DNA of 64,000 bases. Origin: Mucilaginibacter gossypiicola (GTDB lineage: Bacteria; Bacteroidota; Bacteroidia; Sphingobacteriales; Sphingobacteriaceae). The stretch lies in assembly GCF_900110105.1 (NCBI RefSeq), contig NZ_FOCL01000007.1:248001-312000 (forward strand). Direction: 5' to 3'. The translations under genes were made by a program, and so were the position numbers. This document shows, piece by piece, positions 36,032-44,587 of this stretch (positions are counted from its first letter, which is position 1; each line of letters starts with the position of its first letter). The notes under the pieces are model-generated. The model saw only the letters and a list, made by a program, of their open reading frames with translations. It did no database searches and had not been told where the DNA came from.

Positions 36032-36481
36032 ATGAACTACACCCAAATTTGTAAACCCTTCCATGATTTATCAGTTACCGAGCTATACCAACTATTAAAA
36101 CTCAGAAGCGAAGTATTTGTGGTTGAGCAAAATTGTGTGTTTTTAGATGCCGATGATAAAGATTACGCTTGTCATCATTTGTTATTGTTTGATGATGAGC
36201 AGGAACTGGTGGCCTACGCCCGTGTTGTACCGGCAGGTAAATCATACGCCGAAGCATCAATAGGGCGTATAGTAAGCAGCAGGAAGGTGCGCGGTACCGG
36301 TGTTGGTAAAATATTAACGCAGGCGGCCATTGATGCAGCTAAAGAGCTTTATGGCGATGTGCCTATCCGGATAGGTGCCCAATATTATGCAGTTAAATTT
36401 TATGAGCAGCTGGGCTTTAAAATGGAGGGCGAAATTTATGACGAAGATGGCATCGACCATATTGAAATGATCAGGGCCTGA
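36032..36481 (+). CDS. elaA: ElaA-type GNAT acetyltransferase
   Basis: A protein of 149 residues from the ATG at 36032. The frame is open back to 35933, but those codons run through non-coding repeat sequence. It shows the ElaA family start (FHDLSVTELYQLLKLRSEVFVVEQNC), then HHLLLFDDEQELVAYARVVP, the acetyl-CoA loop IGRIVSSRKVRGTGVGKIL, and FYEQLGFKMEGE. It is a cytoplasmic N-acyltransferase whose physiological substrate is unknown. It is a single gene. Confidence 0.9.
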   Translation: MNYTQICKPFHDLSVTELYQLLKLRSEVFVVEQNCVFLDADDKDYACHHLLLFDDEQELVAYARVVPAGKSYAEASIGRIVSSRKVRGTGVGKILTQAAIDAAKELYGDVPIRIGAQYYAVKFYEQLGFKMEGEIYDEDGIDHIEMIRA

Positions 36482-36607
36482 TAAACGTTTAAACATCATC
36501 TGCATAAAAAATACCTTTTAACGATTGCTTTTGCCCGCTCATCGAATTTGGGATATGCCTTAGTTGCCGGGCTGTTAATTTTATGTCATAACCTTAAAAG
36601 CTGTGCC

Positions 36608-36976
36608 ATGAAAACATTGCAGTTACCACCCGATCCAAGAGACCTTGCTAAAAACAAGATCCGCAAGGCAGACACCGAACTAAAGAAAGCTCCGGTACAG
36701 CCGACGGCCGGGCATTCAAAACCCGTTTTAGATAATTTTTTGAAACGGTTTTTTCCTGATGATGCTCCCGAAAACCTGAGCACTACTGAGGCGGTGATCC
36801 GCGGGGCTTTGGTGTTTGTTATGCCCGTACTGTCATCTATTGACTGGAATTATCATACCCATGCCATGATTATCATAGCACCCATAATATTTTACCTTGA
36901 GGTAACAGCATTTACGCTATATTGCCCTGTGAAAAGGCTGTTCAGTAATTATACTCATCCATCAAAATATGAGTAA
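36608..36976 (+). CDS. Small membrane protein, DUF2892-like
   Basis: A protein of 122 residues from the ATG at 36608 (the frame is open to 36548). A hydrophilic, Lys/Pro-rich N-terminal half is followed by STTEAVIRGALVFVMPVL, a WNYHTH loop, a second hydrophobic segment MIIIAPIIFYLEVTAF, and LYCPVKRLFSNYT. Two membrane spans with an arginine before the first and a CPxxxLF-type motif after the second recall DUF2892/YgaP-type membrane domains; the resemblance is loose. It lies upstream of dps at 43 bases and may be co-transcribed. Function unknown. Confidence 0.6.
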   Translation: MKTLQLPPDPRDLAKNKIRKADTELKKAPVQPTAGHSKPVLDNFLKRFFPDDAPENLSTTEAVIRGALVFVMPVLSSIDWNYHTHAMIIIAPIIFYLEVTAFTLYCPVKRLFSNYTHPSKYE

Positions 36977-37019
36977 GTTATAAAATAAAAGAGCTATCAA
37001 CCACAAAAAATACAATATC

Positions 37020-37493
37020 ATGAAAACAAACATCGGAATTAACGAAGCCGACCGCCAGGCCGTTTCAGATCAGTTAGCCAAATTATTAGCCGACGAATTT
37101 GTACTGTACACTAAAACCCGTAATGCCCATTGGAATATTGAAGGTCCGGACTTTCACTCTATGCACGTTTTTTTTGAGCAGCAATACAATGAGCTTGACG
37201 AAATAATGGATAGCGTAGCTGAGCGGATCCGCAAAATTGGTCACTATGCGCCTGCTACTTTAACCCAGTTATTACAACTTACCCATTTAACCGAAAAGCT
37301 TGATCATAAAAACGATAGCCTGGGCTTTTTGAAAGAACTGCTTGAAGACCATGAAAGCATTATCGAGTTTATCCGCGGTAATATCGATCCTTTTGTTAGC
37401 AAGTATAATGACGCCGGTACCAGTGATTTTATCACCGGCTTAATGGAAACCCACGAAGGCATGGCCTGGATGCTGAGGTCTCATTTCAGATAA
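37020..37493 (+). CDS. dps: Dps-family DNA-protecting ferritin
   Basis: A protein of 157 residues, the usual Dps size, forming a four-helix bundle that assembles into dodecamers. The inter-subunit ferroxidase ligands are present with Dps spacing: His37 (NAHWNIEG), His49 (FHSMH), Glu53, Asp64 and Glu68. There is no long lysine-rich N-terminal tail, so DNA binding may be weak. It oxidises and stores iron using hydrogen peroxide. An imperfect hairpin follows the gene. Confidence 0.95.
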   Translation: MKTNIGINEADRQAVSDQLAKLLADEFVLYTKTRNAHWNIEGPDFHSMHVFFEQQYNELDEIMDSVAERIRKIGHYAPATLTQLLQLTHLTEKLDHKNDSLGFLKELLEDHESIIEFIRGNIDPFVSKYNDAGTSDFITGLMETHEGMAWMLRSHFR

Positions 37494-37517
37494 GATTCCC
37501 ATACTCGTAAATAACCA

Positions 37518-37570
37518 CTTTTCGGCTCAAATGATTTCCCGGATGCAAACGGGAGATCATGAGCGAAAAG
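37518..37570. terminator. Long imperfect hairpin after dps
   Basis: CTTTTCGGCTCAAATGAT and TTCCCG (37518-37541) pair, with small bulges, with CGGGAGATCATGAGCGAAAAG (37550-37570). There is no T-run on the plus strand, so it may be a palindromic repeat that also stops transcription. It extends nearly to the LytTR gene. Confidence 0.5.
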
Positions 37571-37610
37571 TAAAATGATTATTTTAGCAATATTATTCAA
37601 GCGCCTGCAC

Positions 37611-38306
37611 ATGACCAGTTTAATTGTTGACGATAATCCCATTGCGCGTGCAACACTAAGCCATCTGGCAAGCCAGGTTAATGACCTGGATGTTATTTGT
37701 GAGTACTGCACTGCCATGGAGGCTTATAATCATCTCCAAAACAAAAATGTAGATCTGTTATTTCTGGATATTGAAATGCCCGGAATGGACGGATTGGAAC
37801 TTACCCGCAACCTTAAAAACAAGGATATAGTTGTAATTTTTACTACCTCAAAAAAAGAATACGCGGTTGAAGCCTTTGAGCTTAATGTAGCCGATTACCT
37901 GGTTAAGCCCGTTACGCCAGGCAGGTTTTTACAGGCTGTGAACAAAGCCCGCGAAGTGCTGGAAGCCCGCAAAGAAGACGCGCCGCTTAAAAACGACGAG
38001 TTTATCTTCGTACGCGATTCAAATATCACCCGCAAACTGATGCTCGACGATATTTTGTATGCCGAAGCCATGGGCGATTATGTTAAATTTTATACCCCAA
38101 AAAAAGAGTACGCCATACACGGTACGCTAAAATCGGCCGAAGAAAAACTGCCATCATCAAAATTTATCAGGGTACACCGCTCGTACATTATAGCACTTGA
38201 TAAAATTGACACCCTGCAGGATGGCGGTTTGGTAATTGCCGGCAAGTTTTTGCCCGTGGCCGATGCCTATCGCAAAACGCTGAACAACCGGATGAACGTT
38301 TTTTAG
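37611..38306 (+). CDS. LytTR-family response regulator
   Basis: A protein of 231 residues from the ATG at 37611 (frame open to 37575). The receiver starts MTSLIVDDNP, with the acceptor Asp in LLFLDIEMPGMDG, Thr in FTTSKKEYAVEAFE and Lys in DYLVKPV. The C-terminal LytTR DNA-binding domain (about 130-231) shows FIFVRDSNITRKLMLDDILYAEAMGDY and FIRVHRSYIIAL. It probably pairs with a nearby histidine kinase, and the hybrid kinase gene begins 97 bases downstream. The target genes are not evident. Confidence 0.93.
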   Translation: MTSLIVDDNPIARATLSHLASQVNDLDVICEYCTAMEAYNHLQNKNVDLLFLDIEMPGMDGLELTRNLKNKDIVVIFTTSKKEYAVEAFELNVADYLVKPVTPGRFLQAVNKAREVLEARKEDAPLKNDEFIFVRDSNITRKLMLDDILYAEAMGDYVKFYTPKKEYAIHGTLKSAEEKLPSSKFIRVHRSYIIALDKIDTLQDGGLVIAGKFLPVADAYRKTLNNRMNVF

Positions 38307-38403
38307 CCGCCGATGCCCTTGGGCGCTTTAACGATAGTTTAGCCCTGTTGAACGATTAGTGTAATTAAAATAAATTTAACACCTGCATATTTACTTATCA
38401 CCA

Positions 38404-40611
38404 ATGCGTTCAGCGTCATCAGTAATGGCTAATAAAAAGTTTGCTTATCTCATACTGGCATCATTTGTTGCAGGTACAATTTTGTTGCTGGTTATTCAAT
38501 ATAATTTTTCACAAAACATGCAGTCGATGCGCAAGGGCAATGAAAGCCTGCTGCGCGAACTGCATACCAGTAACCACCTGCGCGAAATTGACCGCGACCT
38601 GCTGGGCGTTGAGGCCCGCATCAGGGCAGCTATAGCAACAGATGATATCTCACACCTGGAAGGTGTTGATGCCAAGATCAAGGCTGTTAAAGACTATCTT
38701 GATTCGCTTCGTGGTGGCAACCACAACCCCATGGTTAAACAATACCTCGACAGGCTCAATATTTTAGCCGATGAAAAAGTAAGGATCAAGAATGATTTGC
38801 TGAAGCATTACTATAAAACGGGTAATATGAATGATACCAGTTTTATAGCCAACCCACATGCCCGCCGCATCTCCAATGAAATCACTGATGTAACGCATAA
38901 GATTTATGACAATCGTCAAAAAATGATGGATGAGCTTAGTGTGGCTGTTATTCATAACAGTACCCAAGCGCGTATGTATGGAAATATACTCATGATATTC
39001 ATGTTTTTAAGCGGCGGTACTTTGTGCTGGTTTATTGTAAATCAATTCAGGCAGCAAAACAGGCTGATCAACAGGCTTAACGAATCGGAAAAGACCGCAC
39101 GTGAAGCATTGCTCATCAAAGAGAATTTTTTGGCCAATATGAGCCACGAGATCCGCACACCGCTTAACTCCATACTGGGTTTTACCAATTTGCTTAAACG
39201 CCGTAAAATTGATACAGAGGCCGGCGAATTTGTCGGCTCGATTCAAAAGGCAGGGGAAAACCTGCTGGCGATTATTAATGATATCCTCGACCTGTCAAAA
39301 ATTGAGGCGGGCATGATGCGCATCGTACATTCGCCGTTTAGTGTACGCGGTTTGATAGATTCTATCGAAACATTGTTTAATGAAAGGATCAAAGAAAAAG
39401 GACTTATTTTTAGTAATAAAATAGCACCGGATGTACCCGATACGCTTATTGGAGATGCAACACGTTTAACCCAAATCCTGGTGAACCTGATAGGCAATGC
39501 CTTAAAGTTTAGTGAGCATGGTTGTATCAGGGTAGAGGTTTACAACAAGCAGGTAAGTGATAAAACAATTAAGCTTGGCATCAGGGTGGCCGATGATGGT
39601 ATCGGTATTCAAAAAGATAAGCTGACCTCCATATTTGAGCGTTTTAACCAGGCCGAAGATTCTATTACCCGTAGCTATGGCGGCACGGGGCTTGGGCTTT
39701 CAATAGTTAAGGACCTGGTTGTTTTACAACTTGGAGAAATAGAAGTAACCAGTGAACCTGGAAAAGGTACCGAGTTTAATTTTTATATCCCATACACTAT
39801 TGCTGATAATCAGGTTACCGGGTACAGCAATGAAGAAGCGTTAGATTCGGAAGCAAAAGTAAGCCACGACTTAAATATTTTGGTAGTTGATGATAATATC
39901 ATGAACCAAAGCCTCATGAAGCATATGCTTACGCAATGGGATGCCGGGTTTGATGTGGTATCAAATGGCGAGGAAGCTATTAGCAAACTAAAATCGGAAG
40001 CTTACGATGTTGTGCTGATGGATATCCAGATGCCAAAGATGGATGGATACACGGCAACTTATCACATTCGCAACGATCTGGAATTGGAAGTGCCAATCAT
40101 TGCAATGACAGCCCATGCCATGGCCGGTGAACGCGAAAAATGCCTGAGCCACGGCATGAATGAGTACATAGCCAAACCTGTAAATGATGATGATCTGTTT
40201 AAATTGATCCTGAAGTTTGTACCCGGTGCATCGCGTTCGGAAAGTCTGGCAGTTACCAATGTGCATAATTACCGGTTTATCGATCTCAACTACATGAAAG
40301 AGATCAGTAAGGGTAATATTGATTATGAGAAACTGGTTACCTCACAATTTATTGAACTTACTTTAGGTGATGTGAGCGCGCTTAAGAACATGTTCAGTGC
40401 CGAAGATTTTACCGGCCTGAAAGATATTGCACACAATATGAAAACAACGGTAGCCATTATGGGCTTGCTTCCCGCATTGGAAGCCGATTTGGACGAGCTT
40501 GAACAGGCTACCACAGCCGATACCGAAACTTTAAGGCTCATTAATGATATTACCGCGGTATGCCTTAATGCCATTGATGATGCCAAACATTTTTATGGTA
40601 CGCTGGCGTAG
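38404..40611 (+). CDS. Hybrid sensor histidine kinase with receiver and Hpt domains
   Basis: A protein of 735 residues (ATG at 38425 is an alternative start). Order: membrane segment about 14-34; an extracytoplasmic helical sensor of about 150 residues (CHASE3-like); a second span about 190-214; HisKA with MSHEIRTPLNS (His248); HATPase (LVNLIGNALKF, DDGIGI, GGTGLGLSI); receiver with acceptor Asp540 (VLMDIQMPKMDGY) and IAKPVND; Hpt domain with His677 (DIAHNMKTT). It carries a complete phosphorelay in one protein, so the final acceptor is a separate regulator, plausibly the LytTR protein just upstream. Confidence 0.93.
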   Translation: MRSASSVMANKKFAYLILASFVAGTILLLVIQYNFSQNMQSMRKGNESLLRELHTSNHLREIDRDLLGVEARIRAAIATDDISHLEGVDAKIKAVKDYLDSLRGGNHNPMVKQYLDRLNILADEKVRIKNDLLKHYYKTGNMNDTSFIANPHARRISNEITDVTHKIYDNRQKMMDELSVAVIHNSTQARMYGNILMIFMFLSGGTLCWFIVNQFRQQNRLINRLNESEKTAREALLIKENFLANMSHEIRTPLNSILGFTNLLKRRKIDTEAGEFVGSIQKAGENLLAIINDILDLSKIEAGMMRIVHSPFSVRGLIDSIETLFNERIKEKGLIFSNKIAPDVPDTLIGDATRLTQILVNLIGNALKFSEHGCIRVEVYNKQVSDKTIKLGIRVADDGIGIQKDKLTSIFERFNQAEDSITRSYGGTGLGLSIVKDLVVLQLGEIEVTSEPGKGTEFNFYIPYTIADNQVTGYSNEEALDSEAKVSHDLNILVVDDNIMNQSLMKHMLTQWDAGFDVVSNGEEAISKLKSEAYDVVLMDIQMPKMDGYTATYHIRNDLELEVPIIAMTAHAMAGEREKCLSHGMNEYIAKPVNDDDLFKLILKFVPGASRSESLAVTNVHNYRFIDLNYMKEISKGNIDYEKLVTSQFIELTLGDVSALKNMFSAEDFTGLKDIAHNMKTTVAIMGLLPALEADLDELEQATTADTETLRLINDITAVCLNAIDDAKHFYGTLA

Positions 40612-40624
40612 GTTTTCTATTGTA

Positions 40625-40859
40625 GGAGACGCATTACATGCGTCAATATCCTGGTCGAAGTTTAGCGATAGCGTAACTTCGTCCCAAACAAGGCTCAGCT
40701 TGACCCGATAAAAAGGAATAATATGCTGCGTTGCTATTATCTGCTAATGCACAACACGGAAGCAGAATGCTTCCGCTATTTTAGGACGAAGTTACGCTAC
40801 CGCTAAACTTCGACCAGTGTAAGGGGCTTTTGCTCGGCAGACGCATGTAACGCGTCTCC
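40625..40859. repeat. Large nested palindromic element (family D)
   Basis: Outer arms GGAGACGCATTACATGCGTC (40625-40644) and GACGCATGTAACGCGTCTCC (40840-40859) differ at one base. Inner 34-base arms at 40651-40684 and 40784-40817 also differ at one base. A small perfect hairpin CGGAAGCA-GAA-TGCTTCCG sits at 40757-40775. The whole 235-base unit fills the gap between the two kinase genes. It looks like a compound mobile palindrome; no open frame is inside. Confidence 0.8.
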
Positions 40860-40972
40860 ATTTGTTTCAAGACAGCCCTTCACCGACAGTTTTTGCCCGT
40901 TCAACGAATCCCATACCAATTGCCATAACAGGAGCCTTAGTTTTATAATAACAAAATTATCGCTCAAAGCTC

Positions 40973-42166
40973 ATGGCAACATTAACCGCAACCCCACAAC
41001 AATCAATTAACGCCAATCCGCATATCGCTGTATTTGGCAGTCACGATAATTTTATTGAACCGGTTTTTCCGGGGCAGGTATTAAACCCCTACGCATTTTT
41101 GGTTGATATCTCCGAAAGGGCGCACACCCGCGAAATGGCCATAACCAATATGCTGGCCTCGGCAGGGATCGGGATGTGGAGCTATGGAGTATATAGTAAA
41201 AAATTTCATTTATGCCCTGTAGCCAGCGGTTTTTTTGGAATGAAAGGCAGCAGCACTTTTGGGTTGGGAGTATTGATGCAAAAATTGATACAATGGAACC
41301 AAAAGCATGTTGTAGATACAGCCAGGGCGGCATGCCGAACCCAACAGGAGTTTGAAACCGAGCTGCAGATCAATGCTGCAGATGGTTGCTATGGTCGCTG
41401 GCTCAAAATAACCGGAAAGCTTTATTGCAGCGACGGTTTGGCCATGAAAATGATGGGAACCTTAACTGATATTACGGCGGCTAAACAGGAAGAGCTTCGC
41501 AAAAATGATTTGATGGCGTTCCTTAACCATGAGTTGCGCACTCCGCTAAGCACTATTAAATTATATATTCAAAATACCGTCCGCGTTGCCCGGTTGGAAA
41601 ACAATAAGCCGCTGGAAGATAAAATGCTCAAGGCCGATCAGCAAACGGTGAGCATGACGCAGTTGATCAATAATTTTTTAACGTTATCACAGGTTCAGGA
41701 TGCAAGGCTGACCTTACAGAAAACCAGTTTTAACCTGGCCGAATTGGTGGAGGAAGTAACCACTGATATGATGTTGCTATATCCCGACCGTAAGTTTAAA
41801 CTTAAAGCACCCAAAGCCGTCCGAGTAACAGCCGACTATGATAAACTGGTACAGGTATTAGTAAATTATGTAAATAACGCGGTAAAGTTTTCGCATGCCA
41901 AAAGCGTAGTAACCCTCACTTGCAGCTCAATTAATGGAGAAGCCGTTGTTACCGTGGAAGATAAAGGCAGGGGGATTAAACTGGCTGATCAAAAACTGTT
42001 GTTCTGCCGCTATTCCCGTATTCATCATGAAAAAGCGGCAGGTACAAAAGGATATGGCTTAGGCCTGTACCTTTCGCGCGAGATCATTGAAAGCCATTGC
42101 GGAGAGGTTGGTGTAAATAGCGAGTATGGTAAAGGCTCATCGTTTTATTTTAGTTTGCCTTTATAG
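40973..42166 (+). CDS. Soluble PAS-type sensor histidine kinase
   Basis: A protein of 397 residues without membrane segments. An N-terminal sensor of about 185 residues has PAS-like features (GIGMWSYGVYSKKFHLCP, RWLKITGKLYCSDGLAMKMMGTLTDITAAKQ). HisKA follows with FLNHELRTPLSTIKLY, then HATPase with VNYVNNAVKFSH, VEDKGRGIKL and GYGLGLYLS. It ends at the kinase core, so its partner regulator is elsewhere. It may belong to the same signalling group as the LytTR regulator and the hybrid kinase upstream, but the palindrome between them leaves that open. Confidence 0.9.
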   Translation: MATLTATPQQSINANPHIAVFGSHDNFIEPVFPGQVLNPYAFLVDISERAHTREMAITNMLASAGIGMWSYGVYSKKFHLCPVASGFFGMKGSSTFGLGVLMQKLIQWNQKHVVDTARAACRTQQEFETELQINAADGCYGRWLKITGKLYCSDGLAMKMMGTLTDITAAKQEELRKNDLMAFLNHELRTPLSTIKLYIQNTVRVARLENNKPLEDKMLKADQQTVSMTQLINNFLTLSQVQDARLTLQKTSFNLAELVEEVTTDMMLLYPDRKFKLKAPKAVRVTADYDKLVQVLVNYVNNAVKFSHAKSVVTLTCSSINGEAVVTVEDKGRGIKLADQKLLFCRYSRIHHEKAAGTKGYGLGLYLSREIIESHCGEVGVNSEYGKGSSFYFSLPL

Positions 42167-42333
42167 TTATCCGTTAGGCTGATATCATTTAATTTAAAAT
42201 CGACTTGATGAAGCCGGCCGGCGCCGCATGTTTTTATATCATTTCTGTATCATTCTTTGCTTTTGGCTGTTGCATGTTGTGAAAATTGACATACTATTAG
42301 CGTTGATTATATCACCAACATACGTTTACCAAA

Positions 42334-42687
42334 ATGAATACTTTATCAGAAATTGCCAATCGCTTGGCTTCATTGTGTAAGGAGCTTAAATTTGTTGAAG
42401 CTTATACCGAGTTATATGCTGATAACGCAATAAGCATCGATCCAAATAATAAAAATGAGCCTATAACCGGCCTTGAAAATCTCATTGAATACGAAAAACG
42501 ATTTCTCGCAAATGTGGAGATCCATGAGGTCAATGTGTCTGATGCAATTTTTGCAGGAAGCTACTTCAGCTTGGTTTTTTCAATGCATTTCACAATTAAG
42601 GGACAAGGAAGTAAATCTGTTGAGGAGATTTGTGTTTATAAAGTTGAAAATGGAAAAATTGTTAGTCAGCAGTTTTTTATAGGTTAG
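42334..42687 (+). CDS. SnoaL-like/NTF2-fold protein
   Basis: A protein of 117 residues with the cone-fold pattern of the SnoaL/NTF2 superfamily: an N-terminal helix pair (IANRLASLCKELKFVEAYTELYADNAISIDP), GLENLIEYEKRF, and beta strands ending EEICVYKVENGKIVSQQFF. Fold members include enzymes and binding proteins, so no reaction can be assigned. It is AT-rich relative to its neighbours and convergent with the antiporter gene, with 12 bases between their stop codons. Confidence 0.75.
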   Translation: MNTLSEIANRLASLCKELKFVEAYTELYADNAISIDPNNKNEPITGLENLIEYEKRFLANVEIHEVNVSDAIFAGSYFSLVFSMHFTIKGQGSKSVEEICVYKVENGKIVSQQFFIG

Positions 42688-42699
42688 TTAACGGTGAGG

Positions 42700-43944
42700 T
42701 TATTCGTTAGTAAGCCGTTTTACGATCCATGGCAAAGTAAGGCCCTGGCCAATTAACGTAAACAGTACCACTACTACCGAAATAAAGATAATAGCATTGC
42801 GCTGCGGGAAGGGACTGCCATCGGCTAATGTTGCGGGCAAACCAATGGCAATAGCCAGCGATACTATCCCCCTCATGCCCGACCAGCTGATGATCAAACT
42901 ACTCTTAAAATCAAGCAGGGCATCTTCAGTTATTTTGTGCTTTCCTTTTTTGAAGGCATTTTGCAGGTTTAGCTTTTGGAGAAAAACGCGTGCCATCCGC
43001 AGGGCCAGCGCAACAATAGTGATCAAAAATGAGTAACCTACATAAGGCCAAACCTGGGCTTTCGGGATGTTTTTGATCACATAAGGAAATTGCAGGCCGA
43101 TAAAAATAAAGATCAACCCGTTGAGTAAAAAGATAATGATATCCCAAATTGATTTGGATTGCTGTTTAAGTTTTTCGGGGAAAACTTTGGCACTGAAACG
43201 GGCAATACTCAAACCTAAAATAACCACAGCAATAACGCCGGATACGTGAAAATGCTCGGCAATAAGGTAGGTTACAAAAGGCATCAAAAGCATAAAGCTG
43301 ATCGTAACCATATCATTTTTGTGCACCCGTTTAATAATAAATGCCAGTATTTTCCCCATCACCAAACCAACCAGAAATCCACCGGCCATCAATACAAAAA
43401 AATCCAGTGTTGCCCGCCAAAATATAAAGGCAGCACCCGTTACAGATGCAACAGCAAAGCGATAAGCTACCAATGCCGATGCATCATTCACGAGGCTCTC
43501 GCCTTCTAAAATGGTATTAGTGCTATGTGATAAACCAAGGCCTTTAGTAATACTCATGGCTGCCACCGCATCCGTAGCCGAAAGGATAGCACCCAAAACA
43601 AAAGCCAGCGGCCAGGTCATACCCGGTATAATGTAATGGGCTAATACTGCAATGCCCGAAGCCGTAATAAACACCAATGAAATAGCCAGCGTGCCTATGG
43701 TATTGATATTTGTCCTGAATGTTTGAAAGGAGATATTGAAAGCCGCATCATACAGTAATGGCGGCAAAAATATCAGGAAAACAATTTCGGGATTAAGCTC
43801 AATATCGGGTATAGACGGAACAAAACCTACCGCGATACCTGCTACAATCAGTAAAATTGGATAAGGAAGTTTTACTCTATCGGCCAGTGCCGACAGGCCG
43901 ATCATCACAGCCAGGATAAATATAACTATAGTGTAGTTTTCCAT
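42700..43944 (-). CDS. CPA1-family sodium/proton antiporter
   Basis: A protein of 414 residues, nearly all hydrophobic, with about 12 membrane segments. Family marks are FLIFLPPLLYDAAFNI, LGAILSATDAVAAMSI and LEGESLVNDASALVAYR (the Asn-Asp ion site), and a late SWSGMRGIVSLAIA. This is the NhaP/NHE-type layout without a C-terminal regulatory domain. It exports Na+ (or K+) in exchange for protons. It is a single gene transcribed toward the SnoaL-like gene. Confidence 0.93.
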   Translation of the reverse strand: MENYTIVIFILAVMIGLSALADRVKLPYPILLIVAGIAVGFVPSIPDIELNPEIVFLIFLPPLLYDAAFNISFQTFRTNINTIGTLAISLVFITASGIAVLAHYIIPGMTWPLAFVLGAILSATDAVAAMSITKGLGLSHSTNTILEGESLVNDASALVAYRFAVASVTGAAFIFWRATLDFFVLMAGGFLVGLVMGKILAFIIKRVHKNDMVTISFMLLMPFVTYLIAEHFHVSGVIAVVILGLSIARFSAKVFPEKLKQQSKSIWDIIIFLLNGLIFIFIGLQFPYVIKNIPKAQVWPYVGYSFLITIVALALRMARVFLQKLNLQNAFKKGKHKITEDALLDFKSSLIISWSGMRGIVSLAIAIGLPATLADGSPFPQRNAIIFISVVVVLFTLIGQGLTLPWIVKRLTNE

Positions 43945-43984
43945 AAGCAGCTAAGCTTTTAGTGATTTGTAGAAATCAGGTACC

Positions 43985-44345
43985 ATAGCCAAGATAAATG
44001 AAAAGTTTGGAAAATTTGTTCTTCTCAAAATACACCCAAGACATGTTGGAAAATTACGTTCTCCGTCAGCAGGTAAGCTTCGGGCGAAAAGGGCCAGAAC
44101 AATGGTGGCCCTGAGTGAAGGAAAGGGCATAGCAAGTTTTTGCAGAAGTATTGGGAATTGCGGGCAAAGGGGCAAAATAATTGCAGCCCGTGGTTCTGGC
44201 CATTTTGCAGGGCAAAGGCCAGTGTGAGTGGGCTTAGCGACGGCTGAGCGCAAAGAAGCCTCCCTGCTGACTTGATTTTTTGGTTACTTTTTTATCAAGA
44301 AAAAAGTAACTGGCCCCGCGCGGCCAAGAGCGCGCCGATGTAAGT
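43985..44345. repeat. Dispersed repeat element with perfect hairpin (family E)
   Basis: The gap 43945-44587 is long (643 bases) and shows no convincing gene. The reverse strand has an open frame at 43951-44253, but its composition (many Cys, Pro, Arg, Leu) is not like its neighbours. From memory, nearly the same peptide is spuriously annotated many times in Sphingobacteriaceae. The frame is followed by GTTACTTTTTT-ATCAAG-AAAAAAGTAAC (44283-44310), a perfect 11-base hairpin, and CCCCGCGCGG. I read the block as an interspersed non-coding repeat. The rest, 44346-44587, holds the upstream region of the GH106 gene with nothing distinct. Confidence 0.5.
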
Positions 44346-44587
44346 TCAATACTAATAAAGCACATTATTTATCTATGGCTTCAGATGCTGCTACTTATTT
44401 AACTCAGCAAATTACCATGAATACCGTTTCGATAACATCATATATTTTTAAGACAAGATAGTACAGGATGCCAAATCATGATGAAAACTTTAGTATTGTT
44501 TTAATTATAAACTTAGCAGCTTTCACGTACAAATCCTTATCATCCCGACCTGTGGGTTGGGTGGTTGAAAACATTCTAATCTTCCTG

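Noticed and set aside
43951..44253. Minus-strand open frame of 100 codons as a protein gene
   Set aside because: Unusual composition, overlap with a hairpin-bearing repeat block, and recollection of the same spurious peptide in related genomes favour a non-coding repeat.
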